From positions 1-6,828 of the forward strand of contig ONXO01000039.1 in NCBI GenBank assembly GCA_900321795.1: 6,828 nucleotides of DNA, given 5' to 3'. The stretch is from an uncultured Eubacteriales bacterium. GTDB taxonomy: Bacteria; Bacillota_I; Bacilli_A; RF39; UBA660. The translations under genes and the position numbers were made by a program. The notes under the pieces were generated by a model. It had not been told where the DNA came from. It saw only the letters and a list, made by a program, of their open reading frames with translations, and ran no database searches. Positions 1-5,431 of this stretch are shown here, in pieces (position 1 is the stretch's first letter; every line of letters starts with the position of its first letter).

Positions 1-30
1 ATTTTCGTTGCTTCTGTCAGTCGCAACTCA

Positions 31-59
31 ATTATATTAGAAGGAGTTATTATTTTCAA
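31..59 (-). promoter_or_regulatory. Predicted sigma-A promoter firing out of the window
   Basis: On the minus strand a -35 box TTGAAA (54-59) and a perfect -10 box TATAAT (31-36) are separated by exactly 17 bases. Transcription would start near position 24 and leave the window, so the gene it serves is not visible. It lies just beyond the ssrA terminator, where a new minus-strand unit would be expected. AT-rich DNA produces such matches by chance, and a plus-strand reading frame overlaps it, so this remains a prediction. Confidence 0.5.
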
Positions 60-85
60 CTCATCGCTAAAGCTATACTGAACCC

Positions 86-108
86 CCCCCAGACTATCTG
101 GGGGTTTT
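86..108 (+). terminator. Rho-independent terminator, plus strand
   Basis: An 8-bp stem CCCCCAGA/TCTGGGGG closes on a 3-base CTA loop and is followed on the plus strand by TTTTCTTC. The T-run lies only on the plus-strand side; read on the minus strand the hairpin is followed by GGGGTTCAG, which is a poor terminator. It therefore probably ends a plus-strand transcript entering from outside the window and converging on ssrA. Three extra C residues precede the stem, making a run of eight. Confidence 0.65.
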
Positions 109-116
109 CTTCAACA

Positions 117-148
117 AAAAAGTCTAAATATTTTAATTTAGACTTTTT
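117..148 (-). terminator. ssrA terminator (bidirectional hairpin)
   Basis: A perfect 13-bp inverted repeat, AAAAAGTCTAAAT/ATTTAGACTTTTT, encloses a 6-base loop. It lies 13 bases past the CCA end of ssrA, and read on the minus strand it ends in a run of six T. Because both arms carry A and T runs, it can also stop plus-strand transcription, backing up the hairpin at 86-108. With no hairpin visible before ssrA, it is probably also the end point for read-through from the lepA unit. Confidence 0.8.
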
Positions 149-161
149 AATTATCTTTTTT

Positions 162-515
162 TGGTGGAGCTGACGAGGAACGACCTCGTGTCCAGGGTAT
201 CAACTATACAGACCTTTTTACAAGTTTAGCTGGTTTATATTTCAAAAAGCACTGGAGAGCCAAGCGTTCCTATACTTTTCTAAGTTTAGTTATTATTCAT
301 TGCATATTCTAAACAAATATGCAATATAGTTCACTTTTATGAGTCCCTTTACCTTTCTCGTGAACAAAGAAAGGAAGGAACCACCCACTTATATACGCTT
401 AGGCAAAAGAAGGTGCAAAATTGTAATCTTTTCCGATTATTTTATTTTGGATTTATAGTATCCCTACTACCTGAGTCCATACGTACGAGTACTCTGTCGA
501 ATCAAAAACAGCCCC
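162..515 (-). ncRNA. ssrA: tmRNA (transfer-messenger RNA)
   Basis: This 354-nt RNA rescues stalled ribosomes by trans-translation with SmpB. It acts first as an alanyl-tRNA mimic and then as an mRNA for a degradation tag. The 5' end GGGGCTG pairs with CAGCTCC near the 3' end into a 7-bp acceptor stem with a G3-U70 wobble, the AlaRS identity element; A and an encoded CCA follow. The conserved block GATTCGACAG follows the 5' arm. Pseudoknot 1 (470-466/459-455 with 463-460/452-449) precedes the resume codon at 434. Two further H-type pseudoknots are clear: 374-368/358-352 with 365-360/334-329, and 325-316/308-299 with 314-309/289-284. A helix 2 candidate pairs 482-474 with 214-206, with several G-U pairs. 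The T-loop (184-178) reads GTCGTTC, not the usual TTCGANT. Known for the family: in many Bacillota ssrA sits near smpB and rnr; neither is visible here. Confidence 0.95.
399..434 (-). other. tmRNA tag-peptide reading frame
   Basis: Eleven codons and a TAA stop inside ssrA encode GKDYNFAPSFA, which would follow the alanine carried by the tRNA-like end. The resume codon GGA was chosen because TAATC precedes it, it lies 14 bases past pseudoknot 1, and Gly-Lys is the usual Bacillota opening. The other two frames give a frame open well past the tag region or a peptide without the family's ending. The tag ends in Ser-Phe-Ala rather than Leu-Ala-Ala, the signal usually read by ClpXP and ClpAP. An -FA ending is reminiscent of mycoplasma tags, where Lon does the degrading; that parallel is from memory. 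Confidence 0.85.
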
Positions 516-527
516 ATATGCATATAC

Positions 528-556
528 ATTATATCAAGTTTCCTCTTTTAAGTCAA
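528..556 (-). promoter_or_regulatory. ssrA promoter (sigma-A, extended -10)
   Basis: On the minus strand TTGACT (551-556) and a perfect TATAAT (528-533) are 17 bases apart, and TGA directly before TATAAT gives an extended -10. Transcription would start near 519-521, leaving a leader of about five bases before the mature tmRNA end at 515, which RNase P would trim. It sits between the stop of the VanY-type gene and ssrA. Strong consensus boxes suit an abundant stable RNA. Confidence 0.85.
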
Positions 557-582
557 CGTTTAGCTGTACTTTATTAAATCCT

Positions 583-1731
583 TTAATAGTTGTATGCACT
601 TGTTATTCCAAAATAGTCTTCTAATGTAATCCACTCCCCATTATTATATAATTTAGTTGCTAATTCTTCTCCAACATATCTAAAATGCCAAGATTCATAT
701 TTATATCCTGTTTCATTTGTTTTTCCTTTAGGATATCTTAATATAAAACCATATTTATAGCAATTTTCATGTAACCACTTAGCTTCAGGAGTATCATCAA
801 ATGTACTGTTTATTTGATTAACATCAAAAGCTAGACCTGACTGATGTTCTGAGTGTCCGGCTCTGGCTGAGTAAGTATCTGCTTTTTCTACTCCATCTCT
901 ACTTAAGTATCTATTATATAATGCATATTGTGTTTCGAATGATCTAAAACCGCTTTGTATCCATATTTTAAGGCCAAGCGTTTTAGCATCGTTAATCATT
1001 ATATCTGCATTTGTTTTTGTTTCTTTTGTTAAACCACCTGGGTTATAGCTAGAAGGTAAAGCATAAGTTTTATTTGCAATTAGTGTTCCATCAATATAAG
1101 TAATACCGCTTTGTATAACGCCTTTAAACCCTTTAGATGTTTCAAAATATGTAGGCTCAGTATTCACCTTAGCGCCTTCTTTATTTTGAACAGTTGCAGT
1201 TTTAGGTTTTTCTTTAACTGTTAATGTAAAGTCTACTATTTCTTCATTACCTGACGAATCTTTAGCAGCATATTGTAAATTATAAATACCAGCTTTATTA
1301 AAGTCATATTCTCCCAAAACTTGTGTAGTTATATTTTCTTTTGAATTATCAGTGGTTATTACATCTTTTAACAAATCAATTTTTGTTCCTTCTGTTGTGG
1401 TCAAATTATCATTATATGATATCTTTGGTTTTTCTTCATCAACCACTTTATATTTACATAAATAGTTATACTCTTTCTTAAAGTAATCTTTAATAGTAAT
1501 ATTTACTTCTTTAATACCTAAGGTGATTGTATCTAGTATTTCTTTATTTGTAACTACTTCTCCATTAGTAACTAATTTAATGCAATCAGCATTATAAACT
1601 TCATCATACATATTTATTTTAAACTCTTCTATTAAATCTACTTTTAACTTTTTTCTACTAAGAAATATCGTTGAAATGCCTAGAAAGCTTAAAACTAAAA
1701 TTGTTATAATAATTAAAATTTTTTTCTGCAT
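583..1731 (-). CDS. VanY-type D,D-carboxypeptidase with Ig-like stalk (longer copy)
   Basis: A 382-residue membrane-anchored zinc peptidase of family M15, expected to remove the terminal D-Ala from peptidoglycan stem peptides outside the cell. A single N-terminal membrane segment (about 4-24) is followed by an unrecognised domain (about 30-97) with two cysteines (C50, C92). An Ig-like/DUF5011-type domain (about 98-175, opening DEEKP and holding GIYNLQY and AKDSSGN) and a short linker come next. The peptidase domain (about 197-382) carries SGFRS (260-264), the SxHxxGxAxD motif with ligands H296 and D303, and ESWH (346-349) with base E346 and ligand H349. All key residues are present. AAGGGGAG lies 6 bases before the ATG. 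It starts 26 bases after the paralogue's stop and is probably cotranscribed with it. The name VanY describes the family, not vancomycin resistance; no VanR/S/H/A/X genes are seen. L,D-carboxypeptidase (LdcB-like) activity is possible, since that group is close in sequence. Confidence 0.88.
   Translation of the reverse strand: MQKKILIIITILVLSFLGISTIFLSRKKLKVDLIEEFKINMYDEVYNADCIKLVTNGEVVTNKEILDTITLGIKEVNITIKDYFKKEYNYLCKYKVVDEEKPKISYNDNLTTTEGTKIDLLKDVITTDNSKENITTQVLGEYDFNKAGIYNLQYAAKDSSGNEEIVDFTLTVKEKPKTATVQNKEGAKVNTEPTYFETSKGFKGVIQSGITYIDGTLIANKTYALPSSYNPGGLTKETKTNADIMINDAKTLGLKIWIQSGFRSFETQYALYNRYLSRDGVEKADTYSARAGHSEHQSGLAFDVNQINSTFDDTPEAKWLHENCYKYGFILRYPKGKTNETGYKYESWHFRYVGEELATKLYNNGEWITLEDYFGITSAYNY
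652..699. repeat. 48-bp exact direct repeat, copy 1
   Basis: These 48 bases are identical to 1824-1871. They encode the zinc-ligand region (ESWHFRYVGEELATKL) near the C terminus of the longer peptidase. Identity at synonymous positions is more than protein constraint requires, pointing to recent duplication or gene conversion. Confidence 0.85.
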
Positions 1732-1757
1732 AAGTAACTCCCCTTATATAACTTGTA

Positions 1758-2732
1758 TTAATTATATTTGCTGGTTATTCCAAAATAGTCTTCTACTGTA
1801 GTCCACTCTCCATTATTATATAGTTTAGTTGCTAATTCTTCTCCAACATATCTAAAATGCCAAGATTCATAAACGTAACCAGTTTCATCTGTTTTTCCCT
1901 TAGGATATCTAAGTATGTATCCATATTTAGAGCAATTTTCACTAAGCCATTTAGCTTCTGGAGTGTCATCAAAGGTATAATCTATCTCATTTACATCAAA
2001 TGCAAGTCCTGACTGATGTTCAGAGTGTCCTGGTCTAGCTGAATATGTATCAGCTTTATCATATCCGTCCCTTTGACCATATCCATTATATAATCTAGTT
2101 TGAAGTTCATAAGATCTAAAACCACTTTGTATCCAAATGTTTAATCCTTCTTTTTTAGAATCATCAAGCATTTCCTGAGCTTTAGCATAAGCAATAGTAT
2201 TTAATTTACCTGGATTATAACTTTCTGGTAAGGCATAAGTCTTATTAGCAACAAGTATGCCATCTATATAAGTTATATCATTTATGACAACACCTTCAAA
2301 TCCTTTAGATGTAGTAAAAAACTCAGGACTACTACTTTTCTGTGAAACACTATCTAGTTTTTGAAGCACATATAAAGTAAAATCTTCTTTGGTAGTTAAA
2401 TCATTTTTATCAGTTGCAACATATTTAAGTTTATAAACTCCTATTTTATCAGTGTTATAATCTCCTTCAATAGTGACATATATAGTTTCACCTTTTTCAT
2501 CTTTTGCTGATACACCTTCAAGTAAGTTAACTTTTTCGCCAAGAACCATAATTAATTTATCATTATATGTAATAACTGGCTTTGCCTTTTCTGTAATCTT
2601 TTCTTTTTCGTTTATATGCTCTTCTTTTTTATCGTCAGCTAATTTACTTACTAAAAAAATTAAACTAGCTACAATTATGATTACACCAATAGTTAAAACG
2701 ACTACATTTCCCCATTTTATTTTTCTTTTCAT
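1758..2732 (-). CDS. VanY-type D,D-carboxypeptidase with Ig-like stalk (shorter copy)
   Basis: A 324-residue paralogue of the downstream gene, with the same inferred role of trimming D-Ala from peptidoglycan stem peptides outside the membrane. A membrane segment (about 10-29) is followed by a short charged linker rich in Lys and Glu, one Ig-like/DUF5011-type domain (about 48-123) and the M15 peptidase domain (about 139-324). Motifs are SGFRS (203-207), SxHxxGxAxD with ligands H239 and D246, and ESWH (289-292) with base E289 and ligand H292. It lacks the extra cysteine-bearing domain of its neighbour. Over the last 99 comparable residues the two agree at 87 by my eye alignment. I chose the ATG at 2730-2732 because AAAGGAAG lies 7 bases before it; an in-frame ATG 18 bases earlier (2748-2750) has no ribosome site. 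It begins 32 bases past the lepA stop with no terminator between, so it is probably in the lepA operon. Confidence 0.88.
   Translation of the reverse strand: MKRKIKWGNVVVLTIGVIIIVASLIFLVSKLADDKKEEHINEKEKITEKAKPVITYNDKLIMVLGEKVNLLEGVSAKDEKGETIYVTIEGDYNTDKIGVYKLKYVATDKNDLTTKEDFTLYVLQKLDSVSQKSSSPEFFTTSKGFEGVVINDITYIDGILVANKTYALPESYNPGKLNTIAYAKAQEMLDDSKKEGLNIWIQSGFRSYELQTRLYNGYGQRDGYDKADTYSARPGHSEHQSGLAFDVNEIDYTFDDTPEAKWLSENCSKYGYILRYPKGKTDETGYVYESWHFRYVGEELATKLYNNGEWTTVEDYFGITSKYN
1824..1871. repeat. 48-bp exact direct repeat, copy 2
   Basis: Identical to 652-699, in the matching position of the shorter peptidase gene. The similarity continues on both sides with scattered differences, most clearly from about 1779 downward toward the stop. 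Confidence 0.85.
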
Positions 2733-2739
2733 TCTTTTA

Positions 2740-2747
2740 CTTCCTTT
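2740..2747 (-). promoter_or_regulatory. Ribosome binding site fixing the start of the shorter peptidase
   Basis: AAAGGAAG on the minus strand lies 7 bases before the ATG at 2730-2732. It falls inside the codons that would be read if translation began at the earlier ATG (2748-2750), which is itself preceded only by CATAAAAA. This favours the later start. Confidence 0.75.
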
Positions 2748-2764
2748 CATTTTTTATGTAATGG

Positions 2765-4549
2765 TTATTCTTTTTTATCTACACTAAGCACTGATAAAAA
2801 TGCTTCTTGTGGTACTTCTACACTCCCCACTTGTTTCATACGTTTTTTACCCTCTTTTTGCTTTTCAAGTAATTTTCTTTTTCTTGAAACGTCCCCACCA
2901 TAACATTTAGCAAGAACATTTTTCTTCATTGCAGAAAGTGTTTCTCTAGCAATTACTCTAGTTCCTACACTAGCTTGAATAGGTACAGTAAACATCTGTC
3001 TAGGTATTATTTTCTTTAAGTTTTCTACTATAACTTTGCCTCTTCTGTAGGCATCATCTTTATGCACAATTATGCTTAATGCATCTACAATATCACCATT
3101 TAATAATATGTCTAGTTTTACTAGCTTACTACTTTTATTACCAATAAAATCATAATCAAACGAAGCATAACCTTTAGTAAAACTTTTTAACTTATCAAAA
3201 AAGTCATAAACTATTTCTGATAATGGTAGTTCATATACAACGTTAACTCTTTTAGAGTCTATATATTCTGTAGTCTTATATACCCCTCTTTTGTCTTGGC
3301 ATAAAGTCATTACGCTTCCTACATATTCATTAGGTACAAAGATATTAGTTCTTACGTATGGTTCCTTTATATCAGACACTTTATTTAATTCAGGCATTTT
3401 ATTAGGACTATCTATATATATAGTTTCTCCATTAGTAAGTACTACTTCATATATAACAGAAGGGCTTGTTGCAATTAGTTCGATGCCAAATTCTCTTTCA
3501 ATTCGCTCTTCTACTATTTCCATATGCAATAGTCCTAAGAATCCACATCTAAATCCAAAACCTAAGGCATCAGATTTCTCTGGTTCGTACATAAGTGCAG
3601 CATCATTTAGTTTTAGCTTTGCTAAAGCTTCTTTTAGTGCTTCAAACTTATTGCTATCTATAGGATAAAGCCCAGAGTATACCATTGGTTTCATAGGCTT
3701 GTAACCAGGTAGAGCTTTTAAAGGGCTTCCTTCATGTACTATAGTATCGCCGACTTTAACATCTTCTATAGATTTAATACTTGCTGTTATATATCCTACT
3801 TCTCCGGCACTTAGTTTTTCTCTTGGGCTATCCTTTGGTGTTGTTTTTCCTAATGATAATACTTCGTAAGTAGCGCCAGTAGCATGCATTTTAATTTTAT
3901 CGTGAACTTTTACTTCCCCATCAACAACTCTAACTAACGCAACTATTCCTTTGTAACTATCAAAATAACTATCAAATATTAGAGCACGAAAATCTCTCTC
4001 AGTACTTTTAGGGGCAGGTATTCTTTCTACTATTTCATCTAACAGTTCTTCCACTCCTTCACCAGTTTTCCCACTTACACATAGTATTTCGTCTCTATCA
4101 AAACCAATAGTTTCTACTAATTCATCTTTTCTTCTTTCTGGATCAGCATTAGGTAAATCAATCTTATTAATAACGGGTATTATAGTTAAATCGTTATCAA
4201 GTGCTAAATATAAATTAGCGAGTGTTTGAGCTTCTATTCCTTGTGTTGCATCTACCACTAAAACAGCTCCTTCACAAGCAGCTAAACTCCTACTTACTTC
4301 ATATGAAAAATCCACATGCCCCGGAGTATCTATTAAATGTAATGTTTTGCCTTTGTATAAAAGTTCAACTGCATTTAACTTAATTGTAATTCCTCTTTCT
4401 CTTTCCAAATCCATATTATCTAAAAGCTGTTCTTTCATTTCTCTTTTAGTAACATTACCACATATTTCAAGTATTCTATCAGCTAAAGTACTTTTGCCAT
4501 GATCAATATGTGCGATTATTGAAAAGTTTCTAATATTTTCTTGTTTCAT
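2765..4549 (-). CDS. lepA: Elongation factor 4 (ribosomal back-translocase LepA)
   Basis: A 594-residue translational GTPase, full length for the family (about 600). It binds the ribosome and has been assigned roles in back-translocation, recovery from ionic stress and 30S assembly; its exact role is debated. The G domain shows G1 AHIDHGKST (13-21), the switch-I RGITI (52-56), G3 DTPGH (74-78, with the catalytic-type His78), G4 NKID (128-131) and G5 SGK (159-161, where SAK is commoner). Domain II and the EF-G-like domains III and V follow. The LepA-specific C-terminal domain is recognised by CYGGDVSRKRKLLEKQK and KRMKQVGSVEVPQ near the end, and EF-G domain IV is absent as expected. GAGG lies 8 bases before the ATG. 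It heads a probable operon with the two VanY-type genes; that link to cell-wall genes is positional only. In many Bacillota lepA is followed by hemN or hrcA, which are not here. Confidence 0.98.
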   Translation of the reverse strand: MKQENIRNFSIIAHIDHGKSTLADRILEICGNVTKREMKEQLLDNMDLERERGITIKLNAVELLYKGKTLHLIDTPGHVDFSYEVSRSLAACEGAVLVVDATQGIEAQTLANLYLALDNDLTIIPVINKIDLPNADPERRKDELVETIGFDRDEILCVSGKTGEGVEELLDEIVERIPAPKSTERDFRALIFDSYFDSYKGIVALVRVVDGEVKVHDKIKMHATGATYEVLSLGKTTPKDSPREKLSAGEVGYITASIKSIEDVKVGDTIVHEGSPLKALPGYKPMKPMVYSGLYPIDSNKFEALKEALAKLKLNDAALMYEPEKSDALGFGFRCGFLGLLHMEIVEERIEREFGIELIATSPSVIYEVVLTNGETIYIDSPNKMPELNKVSDIKEPYVRTNIFVPNEYVGSVMTLCQDKRGVYKTTEYIDSKRVNVVYELPLSEIVYDFFDKLKSFTKGYASFDYDFIGNKSSKLVKLDILLNGDIVDALSIIVHKDDAYRRGKVIVENLKKIIPRQMFTVPIQASVGTRVIARETLSAMKKNVLAKCYGGDVSRKRKLLEKQKEGKKRMKQVGSVEVPQEAFLSVLSVDKKE

Positions 4550-4568
4550 ACATTTTTCCTCAATAAAG

Positions 4569-4577
4569 ATTTTACCA
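4569..4577 (-). promoter_or_regulatory. Candidate extended -10 promoter for lepA
   Basis: TGGTAAAAT on the minus strand (TGN plus TAAAAT) lies 19 bases before the lepA ATG, just beyond the terminator of the preceding unit. No convincing -35 box is seen 17 bases upstream. Transcription would start near 4562, giving a very short leader with the GAGG site almost at its 5' end. A promoter is expected here, but the exact boxes are uncertain. Confidence 0.4.
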
Positions 4578-4600
4578 CACTTAGTAACTTTTTACCATAG

Positions 4601-4620
4601 AAAAAGGCACTTAATGTGCC
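4601..4620 (-). terminator. Rho-independent terminator ending the topA unit
   Basis: On the minus strand GGCAC, a 5-base ATTAA loop and GTGCC form a short GC-rich stem followed by five T. It begins one base after the TAA of the 108-residue gene. The stem is only 5 bp, so termination may be partial and some read-through into lepA is possible. Confidence 0.7.
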
Positions 4621-4621
4621 G

Positions 4622-4948
4622 TTAATGTATTTTTTCTTTATTTATACAAGTAAACTTAATTTCATAATTTTTCCATAATAGTAACTTATTTACTTTAATA
4701 TCTGCTTCACATATTTTGTCATCTAAAATCAGTTCTTCTATATAACCTTTTTCTTCTAATTCCTCAGTAGTTATTTCTAATGGTAGTTCCTTTTTGTAAT
4801 CATTAATATACTTATTAGTTGCTACTTTAACATCTTCTTTTAACGAAATGTATTTTAATTCATTTTTATGTTTAACACCTATATAATAAATAGTTAATAC
4901 TAATAATATAATTATTAACCCCCAAAAGACAATAACTTTATTATTCAT
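4622..4948 (-). CDS. Small membrane-anchored protein, pilin-like layout (second of pair)
   Basis: A 108-residue protein I cannot assign to a named family. It has a very short N-terminal tail, one hydrophobic segment (about 5-25) and a lysine- and glutamate-rich outer domain. That domain appears to be a diverged copy of the one in the preceding gene. Both have a Tyr-x2-Glu-Leu-Pro block (51-56 here), then a Thr-containing strand, a KGYIEEL/KNYLDEL block (67-73 here) and two cysteines (C80, C101) that could form a disulfide. This single helix plus small outer domain resembles minor pilins or pseudopilins, but there is no clear prepilin cleavage motif. Its ATG follows the previous stop codon with no base between; AAGGAAAG inside the upstream gene supplies its ribosome site, so translation is probably coupled. 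A terminator follows its stop. Confidence 0.75.
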   Translation of the reverse strand: MNNKVIVFWGLIIILLVLTIYYIGVKHKNELKYISLKEDVKVATNKYINDYKKELPLEITTEELEEKGYIEELILDDKICEADIKVNKLLLWKNYEIKFTCINKEKIH

Positions 4949-5377
4949 TTAAGCATCTTTCCTTTTTTCATAGCCACTTGTAGTATAATTCTTGCATTTT
5001 AAATAACTACTATAGCCATCAGCTTTGCTAGCTGAAACGTAACCAGAACAATCTCTGTCTTTTCCATCTTTAAGCTCATCTAAATAGTTTTTTTCTATCA
5101 TAGTTTTCACAGTTATATTAAGGGTACCAATAGGTAATTCTCCGTTGTATTCTCCCTTTACATAGTCTTCAGCTGATTCGAGCATTTTTTTCTCTAATAC
5201 ATTATAATCAAACTTTACTACATTACCGCTAAAGAAATCACTAAGATTTACGAAATGCCAATCTTCATCTAACAAGCCTAGCTTTCTGAATCCCCAAGCA
5301 GAAAAAAGTAAACATAAAATAAATATAAGTAAGAATAATAAGAATGTCCATAGTCCCCAGCCTTTTTTATTTAGCAT
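4949..5377 (-). CDS. Small membrane-anchored protein, pseudopilin-like (first of pair)
   Basis: A 142-residue protein of unknown function. The N terminus NKKGWGLWTF followed by about 18 hydrophobic residues (9-28) resembles a prepilin signal with a possible cut after Gly6. However, the Glu usually at position 5 of a mature pilin is absent (Thr11). The outer domain holds the block Tyr77-x2-Glu-Leu-Pro, the KNYLDEL block (96-102), and a C-terminal pattern Asp-Cys-x-Gly-Tyr-Val (109-114) then Tyr-Leu-Lys-Cys (125-128). C110 and C128 could pair. From memory, similar Cys-Gly-Tyr-Val / Tyr-x2-Cys patterns occur in pilin-like proteins of uncultured Bacillota, but I cannot name a family. AAAGGAAG lies about 7 bases before the ATG. 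It starts 41 bases after topA and has its own likely promoter. A plain type II membrane protein is the alternative to a pilin. Confidence 0.78.
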   Translation of the reverse strand: MLNKKGWGLWTFLLFLLIFILCLLFSAWGFRKLGLLDEDWHFVNLSDFFSGNVVKFDYNVLEKKMLESAEDYVKGEYNGELPIGTLNITVKTMIEKNYLDELKDGKDRDCSGYVSASKADGYSSYLKCKNYTTSGYEKRKDA

Positions 5378-5402
5378 AATTTCACTTCCTTTAGTTGCAT
5401 AT

Positions 5403-5431
5403 ATTATAGCATATTTATTTATTTGTCACAA
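5403..5431 (-). promoter_or_regulatory. Likely promoter for the pilin-like pair
   Basis: On the minus strand TTGTGA (5426-5431, four of six consensus bases) and a perfect TATAAT (5403-5408) are 17 bases apart, with TGC before TATAAT forming an extended -10. The -35 side overlaps the end of topA and transcription would start near 5396, about 19 bases before the first small gene. It would let the pair be expressed apart from topA, since no terminator is seen between them. Confidence 0.55.

Noticed and set aside
86..104. Terminator for the minus strand in the C-rich hairpin
   Set aside because: Read on the minus strand there is no T-run after the stem; the T-run exists only on the plus strand.
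421..515. Short peptide genes in the region beyond the last protein gene
   Set aside because: The region is explained by tmRNA structure: acceptor pairing, pseudoknots and the tag frame. No independent ribosome site and start codon was found.
583..2732. Vancomycin-resistance cluster
   Set aside because: Only the M15/VanY peptidase fold is present. There is no vanR, vanS, vanH, D-Ala-D-Lac ligase or vanX, and the Ig-like stalk with membrane anchor fits housekeeping wall trimming.
2473..2787. Plus-strand open frame of about 100 codons
   Set aside because: It lies opposite the start of the shorter peptidase and the end of lepA. Its hydrophobic, Ser- and Phe-rich make-up is what the antisense of Lys/Glu-rich coding DNA gives, and it has no family features.
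3291..3668. Plus-strand open frame of about 125 codons
   Set aside because: It lies entirely opposite lepA, which is strongly conserved on the minus strand. The product is Ser/Leu-rich antisense with no recognisable motif.
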